NCBI GenBank assembly: GCA_030704615.1
Contig: CM060733.1
Location: forward strand, 28,024,001-28,088,000
DNA length: 64,000 nt
Direction of reading: 5' to 3'
Source: Takakia lepidozioides
Lineage: Eukaryota > Streptophyta > Takakiopsida > Takakiales > Takakiaceae
Shown piece by piece: positions 1 to 13,420 of the stretch (its first letter is position 1; each line of letters starts with the position of its first letter). A program made the translations under genes and the position numbers. The notes under the pieces were generated by a model. It was not told where the DNA came from, ran no database searches, and saw nothing but the letters and a program-made list of their open reading frames with translations.

Positions 1-3000
1 ACGACCTGCAAAAAATATCTTAGATCTCTCATTTACGTGTTGGGGCCTGAAAAGGACTTGTTGACCGCTGACGTGGCAGTAAACAGCCCAAAACGGATTG
101 CACTCCAAAGGCCATTTTTGGCATAACATTAGCAATCTTGGAAAAAGCACTTCACCTTGTGGTGTGTGAGCATTACATACATGCGCACATCCACCATTGG
201 CTTTTAAAGACTTTGTAGAAAAAAAAGTACTTCATTTGGAGGCACATTTTCTCTTGTCAATTTTGAGATTTCAACCCCCATGTAATTGCATGCATAGCAA
301 GCATAGGTGAAAAAATCAGTTGGACCTGCAATGTAGTGGGGTCATAGCCACTCCACTATTGATTTGGAAATGGTGGGTCTTGGGGCAAGCAAAATTGGAT
401 AAAGCTAGGTTTTGATTTGGTCAAACTAATTTCTTTCTCACTTTTTCTTTGGGACCTGATATTTGAGGTCCAGGCCAACATTATAATCCCACAATGTCCA
501 CGGTGGACTTGGCTCATTTTTATGCATAAATGAGCTGGGCCCACTGCTATAAGGCTGGAATCTCTTTATAGATATTTTTGGTAGGTTTCTAGGAGCAATT
601 CACTGCAGCTGGGTACCCAAAATTGGTAAAAAGTCAAAAAAGGGCTTGGGAACTTGAGGGTTAATTAACATCAATATAAGTAAATCCTCTTTATAAAATA
701 ATTAGAAAAAGAAAACAGGGCATCGTCTTCCTCATCCTCGTGTCCAGGGGGGAGAGCGAGCTGGAGATGTGCAGTGCTTCTCAAGTTGCGGTGTGCTTTG
801 GACTAAGCAAGAACACTACAGATCTGCTTGCAGGGACAGGGAGAAGTTTTGCATGGATCGATTGAGTGAGACAGTCTAGGCTACTGTTTGGGAGTTGTCA
901 AATGTTTTCAGCTCCTGAGATGCTACAGTATACACCGTAGACTGCAACGTTTGGTTCTACATTTACGTCAATTTCTATATATAAATTTTGTGTTGCGTTG
1001 TGGATATGCACTGCAGGAAGTGGGTTGACTTGGAAAGAGAGTAAAGCCGAAGAGAGTGGGCCCCGAGCGGTGGAACTGGTTAGACGGTTGCTCATACAAA
1101 CAGTTCGATAATTATCTGACATCTGTTACTACTGGAAGCCTGAAAATAAATCCAACTTGTGGAAAAGTCAAGGGAAGGATAGAACTATGAATTGTTTTCA
1201 CTTTTTGATTCCCGAGGCTGTTGTGAATCAAGTGGGATCGTGCCATGAGAGCTCATGACCTCGGCATGTGACAAATTTTTCTTTTCTGCAAAGAAGCCGA
1301 TGTTTGCAGATCTTAAGAGAACTAGAACCACCGTTTCCTCAAGGTATGACGGGAGGTGAGAAGTAGGCAAGCTCGGCCTGTGCAGGAAAGGCAGAAAGTG
1401 ATACAGACGAAAGCGGGAGATGCATCACTCGGTTAGATTGGCTCTATATCTCGAGTTTCCATGCTTCTGTAGGATTTGAACATGCTTCCTCCAGTCTCCT
1501 GTTCTGGATATGGCTCTTGATAAGAGTTTGTTACCTGAGTTTCTCTTTGACTCTGCACCCAAAAGCAGATCCAAGGCTAAGCCTCGGCCGGCAGGCTGCG
1601 TTTGACATTGGTTTCTGCGTGTGGGGGTGCTCATAAAGAGGTTCTGAACAGTATTTATGCGGAAAAGTGGGTTTCCAATTCACTCGATGTCGCCCAGTGA
1701 TTCCGAATTAGTTGCCAATGAAAGCAAGCAGAGACACCATCCGCTTGGTTATGTCCGGATGAGCAGTAGTCGCAGGAGGGCAGTGACGGTCGTACTGTGG
1801 AAAGGGGATGGAATCTTAAGTGCCCTGTCTGCTACACCTCCACCTCGACGCGGAAGACGCGTCCTTCTGGCCATATGGAGACGAGTGAAGTGGGCGTCCC
1901 AGAGACTCACTAGAGCTGGGCGAACGTTTTCGAGGATAGGACGCAACACAGCGCCTTGCAAACTGGATTGGCCTGGGGAAGCTGCCAAGGAGAAACCCAA
2001 TTTCTTGTCCGTAGTTCGAGATCATAGGTGGCCATTGCAAGGGTGGTAATCTTTCAGGTAGCTACCTGGTATTTGAGCTTGAGCCTGCCCTGGAAAACAG
2101 CAGTTTTGGGCGTCTCATTGAAGGGAGATAGAATTTCGCAGGCGTTGCTGTCGCCTCCTCTAAGTTACTGTGTGCACGGATTAGTACAAGAGTACCATAC
2201 CGAGGTGTTCATGCTCGCAGAATTTGCTCGGGCCTTGAGTTCCAATGGCACTAGACTGATTAAATGATAGGAGCTTTTCAAGGAAGGCTTCCGTACGATC
2301 CCTAGTCACAAGATGCATAAGTTTCAGAAGATCGAAGAACAAAGAGTCCAATCAGCGTGGGTTTCAATGCAGATTTCCGTGGTCCAACAGTATAGATGAT
2401 TGTAACTTGGTAGTATATGCTCTGGGTTCTGATGCCCCAAGCAGGAGACGGAGAGGTGAGCTTGTTTTAGCAGTCAGTCCGAGGAAATTCGTTCCTGACT
2501 TTTCCAATGTGTACTCCGTGATCTTCAAGTGTTTTTGAAGAAGCCTGCCATGAGCCCATGATTCCCTGTATTTGTTCGTCGGCTTCAACTCACTTTTGAA
2601 AGGTTTGCCATTATGGGGATCGACTTCCGATCCACAGAGTTTTCTGTTGCATGTTCCAGACCTTGCCAGCTACATAGTTTTCCACCCGCATCCACAAAGA
2701 GCTAACCGTGCAACAGTTCAAATTTTGTCCACTTTCCACACGATCTGTGTGTATATGGTGTCCTTGTGACTTTTGCTGCTAGGAATTATTCCAATTACGC
2801 TGTGCCTCACCTCATACAGCCAGGTGATGATCATTCACTGTGGCAATCCACATTTTTACGAGCTCTTGAACACTTGGAGCACAAGCCGAAGACGATAGTG
2901 TAACCTAATCCCGAAATTAGTTTCCTGTCTTTCACACAGCATCAACCTGAGAAATCCCCTTACCTTTTCCAGCATCAAGGTTTCAAGATTCATAAACTGT

Positions 3001-4971
3001 GGTTCACATGGACATTCGACATTGATCATGGTTGCCTTGAAATATCCGATAGTTCAGGACTGTTTATTGTGCTTAGATCTTCAGTCTATTCTTGAAAAGA
3101 CTCATACATGACAGATCAAATGCATGTATAGTTCCAGTATCATTGTAATCAACTCACATAACCAAGCTACTAGCTCAGAGGACATATTATATTCAAGTCT
3201 AACAACAATTCCAACAACCAACTCAAATGTCTCCTGAGTCACCGTCATGTCCATTTGAGCTGACTGTCGCTGGAACTCTTGCATCACTTTGGCCTGCCTT
3301 GCTGGCTCCATTTGCTGCAGTTACTCGTTATTGCTTGACTGATAGACTCCCTCTTCTGCAATCTGTCAATGTTTCCTGGGCCTATGGCGTATTCACCTAT
3401 TACAAAACTCCCTAAGATCTCTCTAGCGCCGGTGTGCGCTAAGTCATAGTATAATCACCCCTCTCATCTCTTCTCCACTACCCGCCAGACCTAACGGATG
3501 AACACCCTCTACTTGTCATGCACTATCACCCTGCCAGAGACCAAATTGATGAACATCCTCAGTATTTTTCGTCCCATTCGGTTGATTGCTGCTTAAGCCA
3601 CTGCTGTGCAGCTGTGCCATTAACCCAATGTCCTACAAAAGTATCTGCAGATTCGATCACCTTTTTGCTCATATCTTTGCAAGGTCTTTGATCTATGTAA
3701 ATAAACCCTTGATTTACAGTTTCACCGTAGGCCTTTTAGCTCTCGGCCTCAATCTCAAACTTGGTTGTGCTCTTTGATACACGAAGTTGCGAGTAGAGTG
3801 AGCTTGAGTACAGAAAGGGCATTCCTGGTGTTATGCTCAAGACAAGATGTAGGGTTGAGGGAGAGGAATGTAGTGATGGAGTGATTGACTCCTGTGATGT
3901 CCGAGGAGCCATGGCTGCTGTGGCAGGAGCTATAGTTATCCCACTTTGTTGTTTCATTTACAGAATAGCTTCTGACGGTGGGCCTGACATTTGTGGGCAT
4001 TGTAAGACTAACAAAAATAGATAAACGGGAATGGAGACTGGAGACATGAGGATGTGATGACGCATCCCAAGGAATGGCAGCAGAGGTCAGCAAGCTGAGG
4101 TCATGATACAAGAGAGCAGAGTGACCTCAGTGTAGGACAATTGATGGATGCGCCTCGTGATCTCTGGCACACCTCACACCGACACACAGGTTACGACTTT
4201 TAGGATACCTGATTCCAGTTACGCTGCATGTGCATACCCTCAACAGGTGCACAGCTCAAAGCTCCTTGTTGCTGAGCAATGTGGGTGGTCTCTCCAATCT
4301 TTGGTCTCCAAAGCAATGGCGGTGGCTCAGTTTCTGAAGCTTCTCAGCACAAGTTTCTGACAGATAGAGTGGGTCCACGCAGATGCGTGGCACCAGCCAA
4401 CCGCCAGAGAGGAAGGGTGGGGCGGGGGGGTTGGTGGTGGGGACAGTCGCTAACGTGAGAAGGACAGAGGTGATGTACGAGGGGAGAGAGAAAGGAAGGC
4501 CACAGGGTGTGTTGCGAGTGGACAACAATTCTTCGTCGATCTGAGAGTTGCCTGGGAAGGAGGGAGAGTGCGCATGCTACTAAAGCTCGTTGAGGATAAG
4601 AAAGCTGCGTGTTTGGGTGTTAGGATAGTCGCGAGAGGGAGTAGATGCCGCTGAGGCTCACCAAGTTGTGATGTTACAGCTGAGAGCTAGAGTTGGGTTT
4701 CTCAGCTTGGGTAGCTCTGACATATATCCTGAAGGAGAATCTGTAATTGAAGGCGTCTGCGCCCGTTGGCAGAAGCCTCGAGAGACGAAGAAAGTAACTG
4801 TTCTACGTCTGTATTGAGTAGGACACCGAGAGAAAGAAGGAAAGAAAGTAACCTTTGTAACGTCCACAGGGCCACGAGGACCCATGTGAAAGAAGAGATT
4901 AGATGTCTCTGGCTGAGTGCAAGCGCCAGTGACAGTGCTGGAAAGAGCTCACGACTGTTGGAGAAATTGAC
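1..4971. other. Intergenic region, no recognisable gene
   Basis: Open frames here are short and none resembles a protein I know. The longest is a plus-strand frame at 1657-2049, overlapped by open frames on the other strand, which is typical of chance. At about 4840-4890 a stretch reading AAAGTAACCTTTGTAACGTCC followed by GGGCCACGAGGACCCATG resembles the antisense tail of the SINE-like family seen at 23.3-25.6 kb, so the leader of the F-box gene may contain a repeat fragment. Confidence 0.5.
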
Positions 4972-6409
4972 ATGTCGAAATGTGGGGAAGAGAGAGAACA
5001 GGAGATGGATTCGTCCCTGTGGAGTTTACTGCCCCAAGAATTGAGGGAGAGAGTTCTAGCATTTCTGCCCTTCCCTTCCATTTTCCAGCTTCGCAGCGTC
5101 TGCAAACGATGGCTTAGCCTAATCTACAGCCCTGAATTCCTTCATACCCGTGCTGGGATTCCCAATTCTTCTTGGGCGACATATTTTCCTGTCTGTTACA
5201 TCAACGAATCTAAATCCAGGGCTGATTTTCAGTGGTCAGTGTTTGATTTTGAGGCTCACAAATGGCAGATGATGCCCGCTCTTTCTACCACACAAACTCT
5301 CGTGGGTCAAGCTTCGGTTCCATCCTCGAATTGGCTACTTGGATCTTCTACCCATGGATATTGTAACCACGAGTCCGTCAGCCCTATTCCCGGAAAGAAG
5401 CACCTAGTAGTGGGAGGGGGGAGCTTTCTTTGTTTCTGCTATGTGCAAGATCTTTATGACACACAATTTGACATTGGGGCACTGTGCTTGGTTAATCCTC
5501 TTACCAAAGAATGGAAGCAGCTTCCTCCAATGCATCAGCTATGGGGTTGGCCTGATGTACGACATTTGATTGTGAACAAATCCGATAATTCCTACAAAAT
5601 TATCCTGGCTGGTAATCAGAGGTTCAAATATGTTCATGAGGTCTACCGGAGCACTGAAGTATACGATTCGGCATCTGATTCGTGGACAGTAACAGGGAGG
5701 CTACCCTCACACTTGTATTTTGGTTATATGATCGGTGCTCCGTGCAATGGAATGCTCTACTGCGCAGCACGCAGACACCAGAGATACGCGTATGATGTCT
5801 TAGTAGCGTATGATATAAATCAAGGCGTCTGGAACGAGGTTCCTCATACTTTTCCGGCTGGCCTACACCAGGGTGAGTACTGTCAACTTGTGAGTTTGAG
5901 CTACGAGTCATTGAGCAAGGACAAGAGCTTAGACAGTCTGAGACACGTGTCCCAAGATTTCTGAGTCTGAGACACACAGTTCCTGAGTCTGGAATGCTGA
6001 AGTATCAAAGGATTGCAGTAAGCGTTTTTCTCTTTGTTTGACAGGAACTTTCCACATTGTACTGGCGCATCAGGATCGTATATTGATGGTGGTTGAGCAT
6101 ACAAAAGATGATGGGGACTGTACACTAGGCATCTTTGAGTTGGGACCAGGCAGCAAGGTGTGGAAAGAACTGGTACGAATGCCCCACGATATGTTCTTGG
6201 AGTTTGGAGCTCTGGACACTTGCGTGGCAAATGGAGATAGAGTGTGCATGGTAGGTTACAAACAGGGGAACTGTTTGGTGTTAGTTTACGACTTGTGCAA
6301 GAAGACCTGGCTATGGTTGCCCTCTTGTCCCCTCAGCAAAAGTAAGCATGCAAACCATGGCAGATTTTTCTTTGAACCTAATTTGAATGCCATGTTGAAG
6401 GCCCCCTGA
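4972..6409 (+). CDS. F-box/kelch-like protein, SCF ubiquitin-ligase substrate receptor
   Basis: Two exons, 4972-5872 and 6045-6409, join in frame to encode 421 residues. The intron has donor GTGAGT and a pyrimidine-rich acceptor ending TTTGACAG; without splicing the frame runs into stops after 5960. Residues about 18-58 form a plant F-box (LPQELRERVLAFLP, then LRSVCKRWLSLI), which in this family binds the SKP1-like adaptor of an SCF E3 ligase. The remainder has kelch-like strands (VYDSASDSWTVTGRLP, YDINQGVWNEVPHTFP, VYDLCKKTWLWLPSCP) and should form the substrate-binding beta-propeller. Layout and N-terminal wording recall plant single-copy F-box/kelch proteins of the LCR/HAWAIIAN SKIRT type, but I cannot assign an orthologue. 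ATG 4972 is the first in-frame start; a second at 5005 would remove 11 residues and leave the F-box intact. No disabling change is visible. The substrate is unknown. Confidence 0.9.
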
Positions 6410-7082
6410 ACAAGTATTGAGGTATATGTGTCGTCCAGATGTTTTGCAAGGGCAAAGACAAGCATGTCAGCCAGATATGGTATGTAGCTTTGAAGCTCTG
6501 CTCATAGGAGAGGCTCATTGAGCTTATTTTGCAACAAGCACACACAAAAAGATTGCTTGCTAGCCTTAAACGTATTTTATGTGGCAGTTCTGAAACAACG
6601 CAAGAAAAAGGAATAGCAGTTTTTTTGTTGAATCCCAGGTTGCGCATCGGTATCCTCCTTATGAAAGTAACTTCGTCATAGAATGTCTGTTGCTTTCTGC
6701 TCCCCATCACACAGCCACATGGGAGCTATCACTATACTGTTGTTAGGAAGCTGATTAAATATTGAGTAAGATAGATGAGAAAGAGTTTGAGAGATCCATG
6801 AGTCCTTTCACCCACAAGACCTTCCCTTATCTACCAATCATGGGCCAAAGAGTGTTGTCCAACTGCATTCGAAATGTGGGCATTCTATTAGAACCATGAA
6901 CTTACCTACTGCATGCCCTATTGGACCGAGCAGCTAGAGAGCTGAAGATCACCTCGAAAATTTCATTGCATCCACTCTGTGTCTCTCTCGCTCCCTCTCC
7001 CTCTCCATCATGGATGACCTCAAGGGTTTACCCACCCTCGGCAATAGACTGAAATTTAAACTCAGGGCAGGAAGCCTACCTT

Positions 7083-7157
7083 TTGAACAGCAACCAGATG
7101 CGGAGAGGAAAGGGAAACCTATCTTTGAACAGCAAACAGATGCGGAGAGGAAAGTGG
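7083..7157 (+). repeat. 42-bp tandem duplication in a short open frame
   Basis: The motif TTTGAACAGCAA.CAGATGCG followed by GAGAGGAAAG occurs twice, 42 bp apart. The unit is 14 codons, so the frame opening at 7010 repeats FEQQ(P/T)DAERK. The frame (60 codons) resembles no known protein and may not be a gene. Confidence 0.6.
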
Positions 7158-7199
7158 GATTGTTGCAATTGCCTGTTGTGTGGGCAACCTGAAGACATT

Positions 7200-7430
7200 A
7201 TTGGTTTTCTGATTCTTGTCCTGTGGGTACTCTGGGGCGAGAGACACCCTTTTCAAATCCATCCAGGGAAATGTGCCTGAACCTCTGTTTACCAACTTTG
7301 AAAGTCTCGAGGCTGAGCCAAAAGTTATTGGGCAAACCACTTTTGGCAAACCACACAGAGCAGATTGAGGCTTGTGTGAAGGGATTTCTAGAGGATATTT
7401 GGAAAACTCGGATTAATTGTCTGTTCCAAG
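7200..7430 (+). other. Coding-like fragment ending at a consensus splice donor
   Basis: Two overlapping plus-strand frames here have protein-like composition, one including LLGKPLLANHTEQIEACVKG and another including NVPEPLFTNFESLEAEPKV. The segment ends at CAAGGTAAGT, a near-perfect donor. I do not recognise the family, no partner exon is evident, and the sequence runs into a decayed tandem repeat. It could be a relic exon or transposon debris. Confidence 0.2.
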
Positions 7431-7459
7431 GTAAGTCTGCCCTACCGGCTTCAGCCCCT

Positions 7460-7745
7460 GGGTCAATGGCCACTAGGCTGCAGCAGGTGTCTTATAAGTA
7501 CATTCTCTCTTTGTTCAACCCAAACTTGGCAAGGGACCTGTGGCGGCCACAAGGCTGTAGCAAACTTATTAGTGCTTCCCTCTCTAAGTTTGTTCCACCC
7601 AGACTGGGCACAGGACCTGTGGCAACAAGGCTGCAGCAATCTTATTAGGACTTCCTCTCTGAGTTTGTTCCAACCAATCTGAGCACGGTCTATGGTGACA
7701 AGCCTATGGCATATGACGTCTTATGAGTACATTCTCTCCCCGTTC
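7460..7745 (+). repeat. Degenerate tandem repeat, about 75-bp unit, four copies
   Basis: Copies start near 7468, 7545, 7621 and 7693. Each has a GGCCACAAGGCTGYAGCA-like block, then CTTATNAGTACATTC or a relative, then TTTGTTC(A/C)ACCC. Single diverged copies lie near 26296 (antisense region of the TRM leader) and 46553 (inside the hAT element), so this is part of a dispersed family. Confidence 0.7.
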
Positions 7746-10700
7746 TTTGTAGACCTGCCTCCCAGATAGCCTGGATCTGGCCTGTCCTTGAATCTATGGT
7801 GGCAGTGAAATCAGAAGTGATAATTCTAAAATGTCAAAAATGCTCTACAGAAAACATGGGTGCAGATAGTCTCCTGTTCCTTTGTCAGGTACTCAACTCT
7901 ATAACCCATTCCAAGACCAGAAACACATGCACACACAACCATGCATCCACAGACATGAAACACTGCCATATATCAAAACAAGGCTCCTAAGCACCACTCT
8001 CCAGACAATTGAGTGCGGGCAAATAAGCATTGCTCACTTCTTTCAAAACAATTAACCCCTCAGACACATAAACAAGAGCAACCACACCTAACTCAAAGAA
8101 AAACATGTGCAGCTCCAAGAGAGAAAATATCCACAAAGGACACAGCAACAACCCCTCAACATGGGTGTATTGGGATACATTGAGTAGTCCGTAGTACTAA
8201 AGGTACTCATCCCCAGAACTACCAAGAAATTTGGGATTTGAGGGTCATTTCTGGTGAATATCACCACCCTCATTGACAGAGACAATGGGGACAGGAGCGC
8301 AAATCCGCGATAAAATGTGCGGGCCAACATGACACTTAAAACTCGCCACGCTGACGAAGCTCGTTCCCCCATGGTTTTCCTGCTTGCTTATGGAACAAGG
8401 CACTCTGAATTCATGGCCAAACCTGCTTGCTTCTTTTACATGACATGCAGTGTGGAACCCACTGTGAAAGTCGTCCATTGGACTCATAATCCTTCAATGT
8501 CTGTATCTGTCGCCCATCGGACAGAAACACTTTAAACTTCCACTTCTTTAGTTCAGTCGAGGTCCAGAAACTCCATGCGCTTTCTCATCGTTCCCTTCAG
8601 TTCTGTCGCATCCCTTTCTGCCTTTTGCGCCTGCATCCACAGAGGGCCAAGCCCTGGTGCTCTCAATAATCTTGATTCTAAGAGAATTTCAATCTCTGAT
8701 AGTCCTAAACAACTCTGGTTTCCTTATTCAATAGTCACTACAAAACATTGTGATACAAACTTTATACGAAATCACATACATCGCTGAAATTTCACTAAGA
8801 GAAGAAACAAACAGCTAGTGTACACAGAACATAGCACATGCCTTACCCGTTTAATTTCAGCAGGGGTAACTCGCACCATGTGAGGCGGCAACTCGTCCCT
8901 CTCCAGATCCTTCAGAGTCACTCACAACAATCCAACCATCAGAAGCTACTCTCTACACTGGTATAGAACTTTCAAATTTTTCAGAGGTAGCAACAACAAT
9001 CTTCCTCAGGCCTTATCTACACAATACATCCCAGGCCCTCATTTACAGTGTTGGCTACTTACACAAACCTTTTGCAATAAGAGGTAGACCCAGTTTCAGA
9101 TTTTGAAGACATCCCCTCTACTTTTCTTCATCAGAAGGTTGGAAAGACATCTACAGCTATCAGTTAGCAGCACCTGTTGTCCGGCTCTCTCTCTCTGTAT
9201 GATTTGTTTCCCCAACATTGTGACTGCCAGCACAGTATCTTGTTATCATCCACCCCCGCCCCCAAAAGAGGGTAGTTAACGGAAGGGGAAGAGGCTCTTA
9301 ATTACTCTGGCTTCGATCAGCGTCATCTCTCTCTTGTTATCACTGATTCACCTTATTGCTCTTTCCGGCTCTAACTGTTGCTAAGAAAATGTCCATGCCA
9401 GGAAGGGCATACCCTGAAACGAGCAGTCACTGGCTGTGATGGTTTCCCAGTGTGTATGTGCTAAGGAAGAAAAAATTACATCATAGACTAAAATGACAGA
9501 GATAAGAAGATAAAAATGGACTGTGCCCCACAGAGGACAAGGGAGAGAGAGAAAGAGAGGAAAAAGGACCAGAAAAATTGACTCCTGTTGAAGCAAGTAT
9601 AGATTTCACCCTCAAGCCTACGGCCTTCTGTCTGGAAGGTGTCTGGAAGGTTGATACCTTCTAATGGCCAAAAACTTCCCCCAAAAACTCAAAACTGACG
9701 TAACCCATGTACTAGGCGACTGGTTGACTAAGTGAACCCCTTTTATGACTGAATTGACAAAAATAAAAAGGGTAATGGAATCTACCCACTATCGATTTCA
9801 ACCAATGACTTGTGCCCTAACCAGTGGGCCATCTGTTGGATACTTACAGAAGAAACTTAAAAGACCCTGCAGGATGTGCAGAGAGCTTATGCAACAAGAA
9901 CAATAATACAAGAGGGTGGAAGTCTTGTCCTTACCAGCTCTCCAATGAGGACAACATTTTCGCCGCGAATAACATAGAGGCCCAAGGGCAAGTCACAGAA
10001 AAGCTCCCCCACAATAATTCTCTCTAATGCTGCCTCCAAGACCACATTCGCTGTGTTTCCAAGCAAGTGTGCCCCCCGCCCCATTTCCTTCATTAATTGA
10101 CATCAGCACCTCCCTTTCGGAAAGGAGCAACAGACCAGTAGAGTTTGTAACATGGTTCAATCAATGCACATACAATAAGAGCACCACGCATAGACAGATT
10201 GAAAAGAATTGGTCGACCATTTAATCTTCTTTTCATTTTTTATTTGCACTTTCACATCTTTAGAGTACAATTTGAAGGGAGGATCCTAGTTCTTTGGGGG
10301 AAGGTCTGAGCTTCCACCAGTACAGCCTCGGGGCTGCCTGTGTAAACACTTTTAGGTGGTCCTGTACCTATTGTTCTCAACAGAAGCAGGAAAAATCATC
10401 CCTGCCCACAGAAAATGGCTCAGCCTATGCCGAGCTGACGGTTTAACAATGGGCAGGGTGGTTTAATACGCAAACAGCCTTGAGCACTCTACTTCCGGAA
10501 GAATGGCTGATGAATCCTGCCTAGGAGCAAGGGCAAAATCAAGGAGTGTGGAAATTGGCAGAGAGGCAGAGGAGGTTTTCCCAGGTAAGAACACTCTTCT
10601 CTGATTGTACCTATTGTTCTCTGCGTCATGCTTCCACATGGCATCAGTCTGAGCTGGATGACCTTAAAAATCTTGAAAAATTTAGCGATGTGCATATCAC

Positions 10701-12000
10701 AAATCAAAGGGCCAATATGCTGGGCAACAGAAATGTTCAAAGCGTAAACCCATGTAGGCTGCAGATGTCAAAGGAGTTATTAACAGAGTCGCAGTTAACT
10801 GATAGTTAACATCATATAACAGAGATACAGCTCTGGGACATACCAAATTGGTCGAAGGACCGGAGAATGCCAATTATCTTCCTTCCATCACGCAGTATCA
10901 CCAGAAGCTTCTCTGTACAGTTCAATATCATCACAACTACTCTCATGAACTGCTTGCAATTCTACACACATGACCTTGCCTAGCAGCCAAAGGTTTCAAG
11001 AGCGAAGACATGACAGAGGAAGAAAGTTCTTGAAGACAGCTTTTATGGAATATCGTCTATCTTACAAGCTAACTATCTACCAGGAAACAACAGCTTTAGG
11101 CACCCACTCATCCCATTTGTTAAGGAGGAGAAAAGTTAATCCAGCAGTTCCAGGGATCGATCATCCATCTGCTGAATGGAAAGAGGTGATAAGGGTGACT
11201 GGCCAGGTGCCACTAGAAGGTCTAGTGCACTTATCCGCAAACATACCCAGCTGTCTTATTGTTTAACTCACTCAGGATTGATTTCCTGAGTCAGACCAAT
11301 GCCCAAGGGAGAGACAAAGGAACCCAAAGTGGCCTCATCTTCACATGGTTACCAATCAGAAGAAAGACCTATAATTTCGGCATTGTTACATATAGCATTT
11401 GCCGCATGTTGTCATAATCTGTGCTCTCAGACTTCAGCCCACATTCTCCGTCACCAAACACTGGAAGAATTATTACTTAACCATCTCCCACTCAAAGCTC
11501 ATGGGTTGCCTAGACCAGTGATGGAGAAAGGGTGAGCCCAGCACTGACCAGAAGTTAACTGACATGACTTTTTCGCTGTTGATACTTGGGTCGATTTCTG
11601 GTATTCTTCGGGCACTATGCTCATTGCCAAGTTACACACAATGACTACTTTCGTCATTAAGAAGCGGTCTAGGGTGCTCTCGAAGCTGGGCTCCCTTTCC
11701 ATTGCTATTAGCTTCAATGGTTGCCAATTAAAGTCGCCATGAAGCCGATTGAAATTTACTGAGTAAAAGGTCTACTTTTAAGTTGAGATTGTGGTGTGCT
11801 CTCAACCAGAACCCACAAGCAAATGTTGAACCGAACCCTAGCATGATAGCATTGGCAGTGTGCCACGGTCCGCGAGACATAAGGACGAAAGAGAAAAAGG
11901 CTACAGAGAGGCTTGTTCAGCGACTCTCAGAGAGACGGACCACGCTTGCTGAAACCTTGACACACACAGTAGTTCTGCCCGTTTGATAAAACGAAGAAAT
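7746..12000. other. Intergenic region without recognisable genes
   Basis: No open frame resembles a known protein. At about 9795-9845 the minus strand has GGCCCACTGGTTAGGGCA followed after a short gap by TTGGTTGAAATCG, resembling degenerate RNA polymerase III A and B boxes, so it may be an old SINE head. Otherwise I see nothing. Confidence 0.4.
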
Positions 12001-13080
12001 AGACGGGAACATAGTAGAAAAGAGCTTACTATCAAGGTTGTCGGCAAGAGAGGTAGCAGGGAGGTCTGCCCACGACATCCCCGTCTTCAGGGTGTCTCTC
12101 GCCCCCAATTATCCTCACTGAAGCCGTTCTCTTTCGTAGCACACGTGCATCTCGCTTCTCCAAGCACTTCCCGGCACCCCCCGTCTCTCTTTCTACAACT
12201 TTCTCTCTTCCTCCACTCCCCCTTCACGGTCACCGGTTTGTGGCAAATCCCTGTTCAGTTAAAGACCGCAAAACCACTTTCTGACCTCAATCGTCAAGCC
12301 TTCCTCGGAATGGAAGAATCGAAAGCTTCAATCGTTACAGCATCCCTGCCCTTAGACCTGCAACTGACGTCCGACGAACTTACTCCGAGGTCCAAGAGAA
12401 GAGAGGTATCAGCCCTAATTCCTTCTCAACAACATCTGCACACTAAGCGATTTCTAGCGCATGTGTGTACCACCACACACACACTTTGCTCTCCACCCCG
12501 CGCCCTGCTCTCCCTCCCTCTACCTCTACCTCTCCCTCTCCCAGCTCCCCTAATTTTGTTACGGTTGAAAGTCTCTCCCCCAGCACCCTTCTCTTCTTCT
12601 CTCTCTTTATTCTCCCACCCCTCCCAAAACGATCCCCTCTCACAGCCCCTTCATTCCAAGCAACAAAGATCTCCCTCCCTCCCACCCACCCAAATTCCCT
12701 CTCCACACATAAACAACAAAACGCTGTCTGTTTCTACCAATGACCCCACGCCCATAAAGCTCAAGCTGCTCAGACCAGCAGAGCTCTGGAGCACTGGTAT
12801 ACCCACAAGACAATACAAGCGCCCACAGGACCCACCTTGCAGCGGATCCGGAGCCGGTGCCCTCCCTCTGCCTGGCCCCGCGTGGCAGGTTTCCCTCCTC
12901 TCTCTTTATTTCAAGAGCAGCCTTCCCCCCCTCCCACCGTCTGTCTTTAAACACCAGAGAAAAGTGCCATCACATGAGCATCTCTTCCCATCACTCAATC
13001 CACTTTTCTTGTTGTTTCTCCATCACTCCCACATCATGTCACTCCAAGCCATCTATGCCATGACTTGGGTTTTGCTTTAA
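12000..13080 (+). other. CT-rich tract with a 365-codon open frame and a doubtful first exon
   Basis: A plus-strand frame stays open from 11983 to 13080, but its composition (runs of Ser, Pro, Leu from CTCTCCCTC-type sequence) is that of a pyrimidine-rich tract rather than a folded protein. Within it, the ATG at 12310 starts 32 codons of ordinary composition (MEESKASIVTASLPLDLQL onward) that stop at AGAGAG|GTATCA, a possible splice donor at 12406. The tract could be the leader and first exon of a gene, but I found no convincing second exon downstream. Chance or a regulatory pyrimidine tract remain possible. Confidence 0.25.
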
Positions 13081-13420
13081 CTCAGACAAGCATGAGTGCC
13101 TGCCCACCTGACTCTCCTCTCCCTGTATACATTCTGACTTGCAATCAAACAATGTGTGCCATCATAAATTGTGCCAGGCTGACACCAGGTGTGTGTGTGC
13201 ATAGAGAGTTGCAAAAGGAAAGCTTTGCAGCCACGAGTAAAGCATTCATTTGTCTTAAGGCTGTTCACTGACCCACGGTCCACCATCACTTTGTACAGAT
13301 GCATACTGGCATGATCTTAACCTTTATTATTACATTGTTTATTTACTTTCATTGCTGCATCATCTTCAAATCCATCTTGTGCTGATGTTGAGCTGCAATC
13401 ATCCAATTTTATCATCATCC

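Noticed and set aside
1657-2049. 130-codon plus-strand open frame overlapping minus-strand frames
   Set aside because: No family resemblance, no supporting splice sites, and opposite-strand frames are equally open.
3755-4111. 118-codon minus-strand frame
   Set aside because: No recognisable domain and mirrored by a plus-strand open frame.
11983-13080. 365-codon open frame as a protein gene
   Set aside because: Composition follows the CT-rich tract; it has no domain and no start context better than chance.
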